The notes beneath the pieces were generated by a model. That model made no database searches, was not told the origin of the DNA, and saw only the letters and a list, made by a program, of their open reading frames with translations. Positions 8,545 to 16,910 of a DNA stretch of 64,000 nucleotides are shown one piece after another. Position numbers and translations under genes: made by a program. Source of the stretch: Pedobacter metabolipauper. Its GTDB lineage: Bacteria; Bacteroidota; Bacteroidia; Sphingobacteriales; Sphingobacteriaceae. Each line of letters starts with the position of its first letter. The stretch's first letter is position 1. The stretch lies in NCBI RefSeq assembly GCF_004362715.1, contig NZ_SNYC01000007.1, positions 248,001-312,000 on the forward strand. The letters run 5' to 3'.

Positions 8545-9915
8545 ATGCAAGAGATCAAAAAATATGTAGAAGAAAACAAACAGCGTTTTTTAGATGAGCT
8601 GTTTGAATTGTTGCGTTTCCCATCGGTTAGCGCAGACCCGAAATATAAGGACGATGTGCTTAAAACTGCCGACTTTGTAGCTCAAAAGCTTAAAGATGCT
8701 GGTGCAGACCAGGTAGAAATTTGTGAAACGGCGGGATATCCCATCGTTTATGGCGAAAAGATCATCGATCCGGCATTGCCTACCGTATTGATCTATGGTC
8801 ATTATGATGTTCAGCCTGCTGATCCGCTGGAGCTTTGGAAAACACCACCTTTTGAACCTACTGTTCGCGATGGTAAGATCTATGCCCGTGGTGCGTGTGA
8901 TGATAAAGGGCAATTTTATATGCATGTAAAGGCTTTTGAACTCATGATGCAAACCAATACCCTGGCTTGTAATGTGAAATTCATGATTGAAGGTGAAGAG
9001 GAAGTTGGTTCTGCAAACCTGGGTATTTTTGTCAATGCAAATACAGAACGCTTAAAGGCAGACGTGGTATTGATCTCTGATACCTCGATGATCAGTATGG
9101 AAAACCCTTCTATTGAAACTGGATTACGTGGTTTAGCTTATATGGAGGTTGAAGTTGTTGGTCCTAACCGGGATCTGCACTCCGGTGTTTATGGTGGGGC
9201 TGTTGCCAATCCAATTACCATTTTATGTAAAATGATCGCTTCTCTGCACGATGAGAACAATCACATTACCATTCCTGCATTTTATGATAAAGTGACTGAA
9301 CTGACTGACGGCGAAAAAGAAGCATTAAATGCTGCTCCTTTTGATCTGGAGGTGTATAAAAAAGATCTTGATATTGCCGCTGAGTGGGGAGAAAAGGGAT
9401 ATTCTACGTTAGAACGTACTGGTACAAGGCCTACATTGGAAGTAAATGGGATCTGGGGCGGTTATATTGGTGAGGGTGCTAAGACTGTGTTGCCTTCTAA
9501 AGCCAATGCTAAAATTTCCATGCGCCTTGTTCCGCATCAAAGCTCTGAAGAGATCTCTGAAATCTTCAGAAAGCATTTTGAAAGTATAGCTCCTGATTTT
9601 GTAAAAGTTAAGGTTACAGCACATCATGGCGGTGAACCAGTAGTTACGCCTACAGACAGCGTTGCCTATCGTGCTGCTGAACAAGCCATCGAAGAGTCTT
9701 TTGGTAAAAAGCCTATCCCTACGCGTGGCGGTGGAAGTATTCCAATTGTTGCTTTATTTGAAAGTGCCCTGGGTATTAAATCGGTATTGTTCGGATTTGG
9801 TTTGGATAGTGATGCATTGCACTCACCAAATGAAAAATATGACATTTTCAATTATTATAAAGGAATTGAAACGCTGCCATTGTTCCATAAATATTATGCT
9901 GAATTGAGTAAATAG
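8545..9915 (+). CDS. M20 family metallopeptidase (dipeptidase)
   Basis: This 456-residue cytoplasmic di-zinc peptidase probably cleaves dipeptides, as in the carnosinase/CNDP-like branch of M20. Zinc and catalytic residues are visible in order: H86 and D88 in YGHYDVQP, D119 and D120 in the GACDDKG bridge region, the acidic EGEEEVGS loop (149-156), an SDTSM aspartate and the C-terminal HSPNE histidine. No signal peptide is present. The length is typical, and the M20 dimerisation domain fills the middle third. The gene is monocistronic between an AT-rich upstream region and a strong downstream inverted repeat. Substrate preference cannot be read from sequence. Confidence 0.93.
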   Translation: MQEIKKYVEENKQRFLDELFELLRFPSVSADPKYKDDVLKTADFVAQKLKDAGADQVEICETAGYPIVYGEKIIDPALPTVLIYGHYDVQPADPLELWKTPPFEPTVRDGKIYARGACDDKGQFYMHVKAFELMMQTNTLACNVKFMIEGEEEVGSANLGIFVNANTERLKADVVLISDTSMISMENPSIETGLRGLAYMEVEVVGPNRDLHSGVYGGAVANPITILCKMIASLHDENNHITIPAFYDKVTELTDGEKEALNAAPFDLEVYKKDLDIAAEWGEKGYSTLERTGTRPTLEVNGIWGGYIGEGAKTVLPSKANAKISMRLVPHQSSEEISEIFRKHFESIAPDFVKVKVTAHHGGEPVVTPTDSVAYRAAEQAIEESFGKKPIPTRGGGSIPIVALFESALGIKSVLFGFGLDSDALHSPNEKYDIFNYYKGIETLPLFHKYYAELSK

Positions 9916-9939
9916 TTACTTGTTTTTTGGTAAATTATT

Positions 9940-10015
9940 AAAAAAGTCAAAGTGTTTTATCGACATCCGGATTTTATTTCTAAATCCCCATAGATCAAAA
10001 CACTTTGACTTTTTT
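9940..10015 (+). terminator. Long-loop terminator, 19-bp arms
   Basis: Arms 9940-9958 and 9997-10015 are perfectly complementary, with a GTCAAAGTG core and A/T runs at the base, around an unusually long 38-base loop. It probably ends the M20 transcript, and it finishes three bases before the -33 element of the lysozyme promoter. Confidence 0.75.
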
Positions 10016-10017
10016 AT

Positions 10018-10049
10018 TTGGATGCATACCTGTCAACTTTGTATTTTTG
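10018..10049 (+). promoter_or_regulatory. Promoter TTG-N21-TATTTTTG for the GH25 gene
   Basis: TTG (10018-10020) and TATTTTTG (10042-10049) are spaced 21 bases apart. The -7 element ends seven bases before the ATG at 10057. This also shows that the in-frame TTG at 10018 is promoter rather than a start codon. Confidence 0.7.
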
Positions 10050-10056
10050 TGATCAC

Positions 10057-10899
10057 ATGGCGCCAGCACCGAAACGAACACCAATCCCCAGAAAAACTTC
10101 TATACCCCGTAAAAAGCCCATTGCGAGGAAAAAACAGGTAAAACGTAAAGGTTTGCCAATGCAGGTGAAATTCCTGATTGCCGGGGTGTTGCTTGTGTTG
10201 CTGTCTCCGCTGTACTATGGTTATATTATAAAAGGTTTTACTTCTACCTGGCGTTGGGTTAAGGATTGGGGAGAAGATCCCAATTATAGAACTTACAGTA
10301 GTTTTGATATCCGCATCCCTAAAAATTACTCCATTCATGGTATTGATGTTTCCTATTACCAGGGTAAGATAGACTGGAAAAAGGTAAAGGCTATGAAAGA
10401 GGATGATGTAAAGATCAATTTTGCATTCATAAAGGCTACCGAAGGAATGTTCAATGTAGATCCTTATTTTCAGCGCAATTGGCGGGAGGCTCCTAAAGCT
10501 GGGATCATCTGTGGAGCTTACCATTATTTCCGGCCTAAGAAATCAGGAGCATGGCAAGCCAAATTCTTTCTGCAAACGGTTAAGTTTGAGGCTGGCGATC
10601 TTCCCCCTGTAGTTGACGTGGAAGAACTGAATGGTGTGCCGGCATCGAAAATGAGAATTGAGCTTAGAGATTTTGTCAGGCATATTGAAAAGAAAACAGG
10701 GGTAAAGCCGATCATTTATACCGGGCTATCCTTTTATAAAGACTACCTGCAGGGGCATTTTGAAGACTATCCGTTATGGATTGCACATTACTACCAATCA
10801 AAATTAAAGATAAGCAAGGCCACGAAATGGCATTTTTGGCAGCATTCTGATAAAGCTAAAATATCAGGAATTAATCATGTGGTTGATTTTAACGCTTAA
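10057..10899 (+). CDS. GH25 family lysozyme, membrane-anchored
   Basis: This 280-residue protein belongs to glycoside hydrolase family 25, muramidases that cut the MurNAc-GlcNAc bond of peptidoglycan. A strongly basic N-terminus (1-33) precedes one membrane segment (about 37-58), which should anchor the enzyme at the inner membrane with the catalytic domain in the periplasm. Catalytic acids are placed as in the family: D97 in HGIDVSYYQG, E129 in IKATEG, and D187 and E189 in VVDVEE. The ATG at 10057 is chosen because the promoter lies immediately upstream. It may remodel the cell's own wall; a bacteriolytic role is less likely for an anchored form. Confidence 0.9.
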   Translation: MAPAPKRTPIPRKTSIPRKKPIARKKQVKRKGLPMQVKFLIAGVLLVLLSPLYYGYIIKGFTSTWRWVKDWGEDPNYRTYSSFDIRIPKNYSIHGIDVSYYQGKIDWKKVKAMKEDDVKINFAFIKATEGMFNVDPYFQRNWREAPKAGIICGAYHYFRPKKSGAWQAKFFLQTVKFEAGDLPPVVDVEELNGVPASKMRIELRDFVRHIEKKTGVKPIIYTGLSFYKDYLQGHFEDYPLWIAHYYQSKLKISKATKWHFWQHSDKAKISGINHVVDFNA

Positions 10900-10956
10900 C
10901 GGCGACAGTTTAGCATTTGACCGAATGCTGATTCGATAATATGAATGATGAGATGC

Positions 10957-12057
10957 TTAATTAATTACCCATTTCTCACAGGTTTCCAGGAATTCAGGAT
11001 CTGCGTCGGCTCCAATGCCTGGTTCGTCTGATATATCAATGATGTACCCATTATAACTAATTCCGCCTATTACCGGATCAATTAAATGTCCCAGCAGGCA
11101 AGAGTCCATATCAAAAAAGGTAACATTGGGACTGGCCAATGCAAAATGCATGCTTGCACTTAATGCAATCCTGCTTTCTAGCATTCCGCCCATCATGCAT
11201 TTTGTTCCGGTTTGAAGTGCAACCTCGTGGATCTTTTGCGCTTCCAGTATTCCGCCAGATTTTGAAAATTTGATGTTCAGGTATTCACAGGAGTTGCTGT
11301 TGATCAGTTTACGTGCATCATGGTGGTTGTAGCAACTTTCATCGGCCATTATTTTTACCGGAGAATTTGCACACAGCTCGGGTAATCTGTCGTCATACCA
11401 GGTACGCATTGGCTGTTCACAAAATTGGATATCGTAGGGGGCTATCGCGCCGAGCGCAAATAAGGCTTCGTCAAAACTCCAGCCCTGGTTTGCATCCAGG
11501 CGAAGGATCATCTCCGGGCCAACGGCTTCCCTGATCCGGCGTACCCGTTCTACATCTTCATGTGCATCTTTACCGAGTTTGATCTTGATTAGATTACAGC
11601 CATTTGATTTAAACTTTATGGCTGTGGCAGCCATGTGATCCGGCGTATCAATACCTATAGTAATGTCTGTTTCTATACTTCGTTTTTGTCCGCCGAGATA
11701 TCGATATAACGGCAATTTTTCATTTTTCGCTGCGATATCGAACAATGCAATATCAAATGCACTTTTTATGGTGCTGTTATGTGCAGCGTGGCCCAGTAAG
11801 TCGTTCATCCGTTCTGGAATGTCCAGCGGATCTTTTCCAATCAGGATCTTTGCAAAGTCTTTTGCCATAGCTATGCAAGTTTCCTGCGTTTCACCTACGA
11901 TCATTGGAAATGCAGAACATTCTCCAACACCATGGATACCCGTATCGGTATAGATTCTAATGAGCACATTTTGAGCGAAATACATTGTTCCTGTTGCAAT
12001 AACAAATGGCTCTATAGGTATACTAAACCGGTAAATTTCGATATGGGTGATCTTCAT
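10957..12057 (-). CDS. Dipeptide epimerase (L-Ala-D/L-Glu epimerase type, enolase superfamily)
   Basis: This 366-residue enolase-superfamily enzyme probably epimerises L-Ala-D-Glu to L-Ala-L-Glu during recycling of murein peptides. The KxK acid/base pair is K158 and K160. Metal ligands are D188 (RLDAN), E214 (CEQP) and D239 (MADES), and the second catalytic lysine is in NIKFSK (K263 or K266). The DMD motif at 316-318 fits the DxD motif that binds the dipeptide amino group in Ala-Glu epimerases. No signal peptide is seen. It is divergent from the next gene, with 51 bases between them containing an inverted repeat. Related dipeptide epimerases with other specificities exist, so the exact substrate is inferred. 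Confidence 0.88.
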   Translation of the reverse strand: MKITHIEIYRFSIPIEPFVIATGTMYFAQNVLIRIYTDTGIHGVGECSAFPMIVGETQETCIAMAKDFAKILIGKDPLDIPERMNDLLGHAAHNSTIKSAFDIALFDIAAKNEKLPLYRYLGGQKRSIETDITIGIDTPDHMAATAIKFKSNGCNLIKIKLGKDAHEDVERVRRIREAVGPEMILRLDANQGWSFDEALFALGAIAPYDIQFCEQPMRTWYDDRLPELCANSPVKIMADESCYNHHDARKLINSNSCEYLNIKFSKSGGILEAQKIHEVALQTGTKCMMGGMLESRIALSASMHFALASPNVTFFDMDSCLLGHLIDPVIGGISYNGYIIDISDEPGIGADADPEFLETCEKWVIN

Positions 12058-12066
12058 GGCACAAGG

Positions 12067-12087
12067 GTTGTACGGTAAAAGTACAAC
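12067..12087. promoter_or_regulatory. Inverted repeat between divergent genes, candidate operator
   Basis: GTTGTAC (12067-12073) and GTACAAC (12081-12087) form a perfect 7-bp inverted repeat with a seven-base spacer in the 51-base gap between the epimerase and the DUF255 protein. A -7-like TATCTTTA at 12097-12104 lies four bases before the rightward ATG. The site could serve a regulator of both genes. Confidence 0.4.
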
Positions 12088-12108
12088 TTATCTTTTTATC
12101 TTTATACT

Positions 12109-14124
12109 ATGAATACGGAACCTAACAGTTTAATTAAAGCCTCTTCTCCTTATTTATTGCAGCATGCCTATAATCCTGTAAACTGGTATGAATGGGGCCC
12201 TGAAGCTTTACAAAAAGCAAAAGATGAGAACAAGCTAATCCTCGTGAGCATTGGTTACTCTGCATGCCATTGGTGCCATGTGATGGAGCGCGAATCTTTC
12301 GAAAACTTCGAGGTAGCTGAGGTTATGAACCGTCATTTTATTTGTATTAAGGTTGACCGGGAAGAGCGGCCAGATATTGATCAGATCTATATGCTGGCTA
12401 TACAACTGATGACCGGTAGCGGTGGATGGCCTTTAAATTGCATTTGCTTGCCCGATCAGCGGCCGGTTTATGGTGGTACTTACTTTAAAAAGGAAGATTG
12501 GATCAATGTTTTACTCAGTGTATCCGATCTATGGACCAATGAACCCGATAAAGCAAAACAATATGCAGACCGCCTTACTGAGGGGATTGACAATGCCGAG
12601 AAAATAGTCCCTGGGGTTACTGGTAAGACCTATACCAGGGAAAATCTAACAGAAATCATCGATCCCTGGAAACGATATTTTGATATGGCTGAAGGCGGAT
12701 ATAACCGGGCGCCCAAATTCCCGTTGCCCAATAACTGGCAGTTTATGCTGCGGTTTAGCCATTTGATGGAAGATGATGCAACCCATGTTTCGGCTTTAAT
12801 GACGTTGGAAAAGATGGCCATGGGCGGTATTTATGATCATATAGGTGGTGGTTTTGCACGATATTCTGTGGATGGGAACTGGCATGTGCCTCACTTTGAG
12901 AAAATGTTATACGATAACGGTCAGCTGATCAGTTTATATGCTGAAGCTTTCCAATACACCAGGTCTTCATTATTTAAAGAAGTTGCTGAAGAGACGATAG
13001 CCTGGCTTGAAAGGGAGATGACTTCTCCGGAAGGTTTGTTTTACTCTGCGTTAGATGCAGACAGTGAAGGTGTTGAAGGTAAATTCTATGTGTGGGCTAA
13101 ATCAGAGTTTGAGGCTGTTGTTGCAGAAGATGCAGATCTGCTGTTAGATTATTTTCATGTTACCGAACATGGTAACTGGGAGGAGGAAGAAACGAATATT
13201 CTGCTCAATAAGTTTAGTGAAGAGGAATATGCCGGGGTTAAAGGCATTACTGTTCTGGAGCTTCAGCAAAAAATAAGAACTGCTAAGGCTAAATTGCTGG
13301 AAGAACGCAGCAAAAGGATCAGACCCGGACTGGATGATAAATGCCTCACAGCCTGGAATGCTATGGCTATTAAAGGTCTTGCAGAAAGTGCGGTCCGTTT
13401 TGAAAATGAACATTATTACGATTTGGCTAAACGAGCAGCAGACTTTATTTTAAAGAACCTTGCCACTGCTGACGGTGGTCTATATCGGAACTTTAAAAAT
13501 GGTAAAGCTTCTATAAGCGGATTTTTAGATGATTATGCGTTTTTTATTGATGCATTAATCGCACTTTATCAGTCAGATTTTGATGAGCAATGGCTGTTGG
13601 AGGCCAAACGGTTAACGGATTATGTGATCCTGAATTTTGAAGATCCGAATACTCCAATGTTCTTCTACACATCCGGTACAGGCGAGGCTTTAATTGCACG
13701 TAAGCATGAGATCATGGACAATGTGATTCCGTCTTCAAATTCTGCAATGGCCCAGAATTTAAATAAGCTGGGTCTTATTTTTGATAACGATAACTATATC
13801 AATAAGGCAGCAGCGATGCTTGCTGCAGTTTATCCTCAAATTAAGACCTATGGGTCTGCGTACTCAAACTGGGCCATTCAGCTGATGGATGAGATCTTCG
13901 GTATCAATGAAATTGCGATTACAGGAGCGGATATCAGCGATGCCAAAAGAGCGTTGAACAGGCATTACATTCCGAATAAAATTACCTTGTGGGGAACAAA
14001 TTCTGATCTTCCTTTGTTAAAAGATAAGCAAAGCATTGAAACAAAAATCTATATTTGCCGAAATAAAGCATGCCAGTTGCCCGTATCTACGGTAGATGAA
14101 GCATTACAATTGATAACTAAATAA
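12109..14124 (+). CDS. Thioredoxin domain protein of the DUF255/YyaL (SPATA20-like) family
   Basis: This 671-residue protein has an N-terminal thioredoxin-like domain with a CHWC redox motif (C53-C56), in the family context SIGYSACHWCHVM. A long alpha-helical region like N-acylglucosamine 2-epimerase folds follows, with repeats rich in Trp, Gly and Asp such as LDADSEG and DDKCLTAWNA. The family is widespread from bacteria to mammals, and its biochemical role is not established to my knowledge. No signal peptide is visible. The length is normal. The next gene starts seven bases after its stop, so it is probably cotranscribed with a SlyD-like chaperone/isomerase, hinting at a protein-folding context. 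Confidence 0.92.
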   Translation: MNTEPNSLIKASSPYLLQHAYNPVNWYEWGPEALQKAKDENKLILVSIGYSACHWCHVMERESFENFEVAEVMNRHFICIKVDREERPDIDQIYMLAIQLMTGSGGWPLNCICLPDQRPVYGGTYFKKEDWINVLLSVSDLWTNEPDKAKQYADRLTEGIDNAEKIVPGVTGKTYTRENLTEIIDPWKRYFDMAEGGYNRAPKFPLPNNWQFMLRFSHLMEDDATHVSALMTLEKMAMGGIYDHIGGGFARYSVDGNWHVPHFEKMLYDNGQLISLYAEAFQYTRSSLFKEVAEETIAWLEREMTSPEGLFYSALDADSEGVEGKFYVWAKSEFEAVVAEDADLLLDYFHVTEHGNWEEEETNILLNKFSEEEYAGVKGITVLELQQKIRTAKAKLLEERSKRIRPGLDDKCLTAWNAMAIKGLAESAVRFENEHYYDLAKRAADFILKNLATADGGLYRNFKNGKASISGFLDDYAFFIDALIALYQSDFDEQWLLEAKRLTDYVILNFEDPNTPMFFYTSGTGEALIARKHEIMDNVIPSSNSAMAQNLNKLGLIFDNDNYINKAAAMLAAVYPQIKTYGSAYSNWAIQLMDEIFGINEIAITGADISDAKRALNRHYIPNKITLWGTNSDLPLLKDKQSIETKIYICRNKACQLPVSTVDEALQLITK

Positions 14125-14131
14125 CATCATA

Positions 14132-14632
14132 ATGAGTATTAAACCCAATACAGTAGTATCATTAACGTACGAATTGCATACGACTAATGAAGAAGGACAG
14201 CAAGTTTTTGTAGAGAAAGCCGATGAAGAAAATGCATTAGTATTTCTATATGGTACAGGAATGATGCTTCCAAAATTTGAAGAACATTTGACCGGTTTAA
14301 ATGTAGGTGATGAATATAGCTTTGAGCTTACTGCAGCTGATGGTTACGGTGAATTAGATCCGGGAGCTTATGCTGATTTGCCAAAAGATATGTTTAAAGA
14401 AGTGGAACTGCCTGCTGTAGGTGATGTTATTCCATTACAGGACAATCAAGGCAATCATTTCAGAGCTGGTGTTACCGCAATTGGTGAGGATACGGTTTCT
14501 GTAGATCTGAACCACCCTATGGCTGGTAAGAACTTAATATTTGCCGGTAAAATTTTAGCAGTACGTGAAGCTACCCAGGACGAATTAAGTCATGGTCATG
14601 CACATGGTGCTGATGGCCATTCTGGTCATTAA
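14132..14632 (+). CDS. SlyD-like FKBP-type peptidyl-prolyl isomerase
   Basis: This 166-residue cytoplasmic FKBP-type prolyl isomerase has the SlyD arrangement. A short split FKBP domain (about 5-70 and 130-145) carries an inserted IF chaperone domain (about 70-125). The signature GYGELDPGAY follows the first FKBP half, and the NHPMAGKNLIF motif closes the fold. The C-terminus is His-rich (seven of the last fifteen residues), as in metal-binding SlyD proteins. The gene follows the DUF255 gene by seven bases and is followed by a strong terminator. A role in metal handling or folding is inferred from the family. Confidence 0.92.
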   Translation: MSIKPNTVVSLTYELHTTNEEGQQVFVEKADEENALVFLYGTGMMLPKFEEHLTGLNVGDEYSFELTAADGYGELDPGAYADLPKDMFKEVELPAVGDVIPLQDNQGNHFRAGVTAIGEDTVSVDLNHPMAGKNLIFAGKILAVREATQDELSHGHAHGADGHSGH

Positions 14633-14640
14633 TAATTACC

Positions 14641-14685
14641 GGATATAAAAAAAACCAATCTATAAGATTGGTTTTTTTTATATCC
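14641..14685. terminator. Bidirectional terminator, 21-bp arms
   Basis: Arms 14641-14661 and 14665-14685 are perfectly complementary around a three-base loop. An A8 run precedes and a T8 run follows the CCAATCT core, so it can serve both the SlyD-like gene and the convergent Fur-family gene. Confidence 0.9.
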
Positions 14686-14698
14686 TATATTTTCGTTC

Positions 14699-15133
14699 TT
14701 AATTTTGAACTACTGATTTGACATTGCATTTTTCACAGATGCCATATGCGGTTGAAGTAACGCTGGATGCAGTAAAACCACCCGGCATTTTTATTCTCGG
14801 AACATTTACTTCCAGGCAGTAGATCTTTGAGCAGCTGGTACAGTTGAAATGTACATGCTCATCATGGTGGTGGTGTTCTGTACAAGCTGAAGAACATATC
14901 GCATAATTAGCCGTTCCGTTCAGATCCATGATCCGGTGTAAAATGCCTTTATCTTCGTAGATATTTAATATCCTGTAAAGGGTTACCCGGTCTATTTCTT
15001 TCCCTAATTTCTTTTCAAGTTCCGGCTGAGAGATTGCAAAAGGATCCAGCGCAATTTCTTCCAGTACCCGTACCCGTTGCTTCGTATGTTTTAAATCGTG
15101 TTCGCGGAGTATATTTATCGGATCCTGCTTCAT
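14699..15133 (-). CDS. Fur-family metalloregulator
   Basis: This 144-residue Fur-superfamily repressor has an N-terminal winged helix (about 1-75, with the family RVTLYRIL recognition helix at 49-56) and a C-terminal dimerisation domain. Four cysteines form the structural zinc site pattern (C98/C101 and C133/C136). Two further cysteines (C80, C84) and the cluster H87-H90, H93, H95 could form the sensory site. The family covers Fur, Zur, Mur and PerR; neighbouring MerC-like and His-rich ABC genes make zinc or another divalent metal the best guess. The start overlaps the stop of the upstream gene (TAATG), implying coupling. Palindromes resembling Fur-family boxes occur at 17704, 18223 and 18485. 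Confidence 0.92.
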   Translation of the reverse strand: MKQDPINILREHDLKHTKQRVRVLEEIALDPFAISQPELEKKLGKEIDRVTLYRILNIYEDKGILHRIMDLNGTANYAICSSACTEHHHHDEHVHFNCTSCSKIYCLEVNVPRIKMPGGFTASSVTSTAYGICEKCNVKSVVQN

Positions 15134-15570
15134 TATATTGACTTTGCTGCTACTAATGATATTGGCGGATTATCCATTGCATTGCCAGCATTTAACTTTA
15201 ATATTCCCTTAACGGTAACTGTTTGATAGGTAAACTTGATCGGTTCTGCCAATTCTACCAGCACCATGATCGGCACACCGTTCTTACCACAATAAAAACA
15301 CTGGTTGATTGGGAGGGTAGACAGCATGAACTTGGTTTGTTTCATTCCGTCTTTGATCGGAACAATATAGCCTTCCAGTTCAAAAGTCTTATTGGCATGC
15401 TTCTTTATATTGTCGTTAAAAATGGCATACATCTCTACATCCTTAACAATTTTAAAGTCTACACTTCCAACAACATCCCAGTTGTCAGACATGATCTGAT
15501 CATCAGGATTGTGCTGAGCTTTAACAGCAAAGCCTGTAAATAGTAAAAAGACAAAGATTATTTTTTTCAT
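15133..15570 (-). CDS. Exported small protein with CxxC motif, linked to Fur-family regulator
   Basis: This 145-residue protein has a clear signal peptide (residues 1-18, cleavage after VKA). The mature domain is about 125 residues with an OB-like pattern of strands (FELEGYIVPI) and a single CFYC motif (C91, C94) that could bind metal or be redox-active. It resembles the DUF3299-type exported proteins found beside ABC permeases, but I am not certain of that assignment. The downstream Fur-family gene overlaps it (TAATG), and the ABC permease lies 152 bases upstream on the same strand. A periplasmic metal-handling role is inferred from this context. Confidence 0.75.
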   Translation of the reverse strand: MKKIIFVFLLFTGFAVKAQHNPDDQIMSDNWDVVGSVDFKIVKDVEMYAIFNDNIKKHANKTFELEGYIVPIKDGMKQTKFMLSTLPINQCFYCGKNGVPIMVLVELAEPIKFTYQTVTVKGILKLNAGNAMDNPPISLVAAKSI

Positions 15571-15722
15571 GTTTATCGTATTAATCGTTATTGTTAACCG
15601 GTTTTTTAAGAGTCTGTATCTGCGCTTTAGCTGACGTGCCTCACTTAATCATATCTCACAATCTTTCGTATTAAAGCTGGATTAAGAACTGATCTATCCT
15701 CAGTTTGCTTCGGCACTACCTG

Positions 15723-16910
15723 TTAGTTCTTAGATAAGATCTTTGAAATATTTGACCGGTAAGCCTGAATTCCAGGTATAACACTAGCAAATATACCAAT
15801 TGCAAGGCCAGCAGCAAACAAATAAATTTCATCCCAAAGTAAAACTAGTCCGCTTAACCGTGCCTGACTGCTTTCCTGGTAGCTTCCTATAAACTGCAGT
15901 GCCAGGTGACCTAATGCAATTCCAGCTAAGGTACCAGCCAGGGTGAGCATGATGCCTTCTGCAATTACTATGACAAATAATTTACTTCTCGATGCACCCA
16001 GTGTCCGCATAATGGCCAGGTCGTAATTGCGCTCCTTGAGTGAATTGTAAAGGTTTACAAATACACTAATTGCAGCAATTAGCATGATCAGTACAGCAAA
16101 CCACTGCAGGGTATCTATCCCCACGCCAATCAGAGAAAATAGCCGGGTGCTTTCCTGGGCAGGAGAGGCAGCCTGCATATTTGTAGATTCATTAACCATG
16201 CGGGGAAACAATACCACAGACATTGGCGACCGGTATTGGATCAGCAGTGAAGTAAGCTCTCTCGGTTCTTCATGATGGTGTTCACGTTCTCCGGGTTCTT
16301 CGTGCATACCCCAGATGCTTGATATATTGGTTAGGATCAGGTTATCGGTTACATTTCCCTGCGGAGCAAGAATGCCGGCAACACGGTACTGATGGTCTTT
16401 ATGTACATCAGTACTTCCGGTAAGCCCGTGTGCCCCATAAAAGGTATCACCGATGTTTAATTTTTGTGTTGCAGCAACCGTAGATCCGATGGTAGTTTCG
16501 AAGTCGTCATGCCAGAATTTACCTTCACTGAGCGTCAGTTTATAGATGCCAACGAAATTGCTGTCTGTACCCACTATACGGATGCCATTGTAATTATCAC
16601 CCAGAGCTAATGGAACGGCCTTTTTTACCAATGGATTGTGCGCCAATTCGGTAGCTTCTTTTAATGGTATGTTTCCTGTTGGAAAATCAATGTAGTATAT
16701 ACTGCTTAGTATCAGCTGCAGCGGACTCCCTTTTGCACCTACAACCAGGTCTATGTCTTTAGAGTTATTCTCCAGTTTATCGCTGATCTGTTTGGAGGCC
16801 AGTAATAAGATGGTCAATATGCCTGTGCCAAAGGCGATCAGCAAGATGTTCAACGCAGAAGATAATGGTTTAGACCATAAGCTTTTCCAGCTAATCTTTA
16901 AAGGACTCAT
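15723..16910 (-). CDS. FtsX/MacB-like ABC transporter permease with His-rich periplasmic loop
   Basis: This 395-residue permease has one N-terminal membrane helix (about 18-40), a large extracytoplasmic domain and three C-terminal helices (about 265-290, 315-340 and 355-385), the FtsX/MacB/LolC topology. Such type VII ABC systems do mechanical work on periplasmic substrates rather than moving them through the membrane. The periplasmic domain contains an acidic, His-rich stretch at residues 202-217, including HHH and several Glu, a likely metal-binding loop. The gene overlaps the ATPase gene by four bases (ATGA). Context with MerC-like and Fur-family genes suggests metal-related function; the exact substrate is unknown. 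Confidence 0.88.
   Translation of the reverse strand: MSPLKISWKSLWSKPLSSALNILLIAFGTGILTILLLASKQISDKLENNSKDIDLVVGAKGSPLQLILSSIYYIDFPTGNIPLKEATELAHNPLVKKAVPLALGDNYNGIRIVGTDSNFVGIYKLTLSEGKFWHDDFETTIGSTVAATQKLNIGDTFYGAHGLTGSTDVHKDHQYRVAGILAPQGNVTDNLILTNISSIWGMHEEPGEREHHHEEPRELTSLLIQYRSPMSVVLFPRMVNESTNMQAASPAQESTRLFSLIGVGIDTLQWFAVLIMLIAAISVFVNLYNSLKERNYDLAIMRTLGASRSKLFVIVIAEGIMLTLAGTLAGIALGHLALQFIGSYQESSQARLSGLVLLWDEIYLFAAGLAIGIFASVIPGIQAYRSNISKILSKN

Noticed and set aside
9940..10015. Inverted repeat as ends of an insertion sequence
   Set aside because: The interval is only 76 bases, contains no transposase and has terminator-like A/T runs.
10018..10056. N-terminal extension of the GH25 gene from TTG 10018
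   Set aside because: The TTG is the -33 promoter element, and the -7 element lies within the extension.
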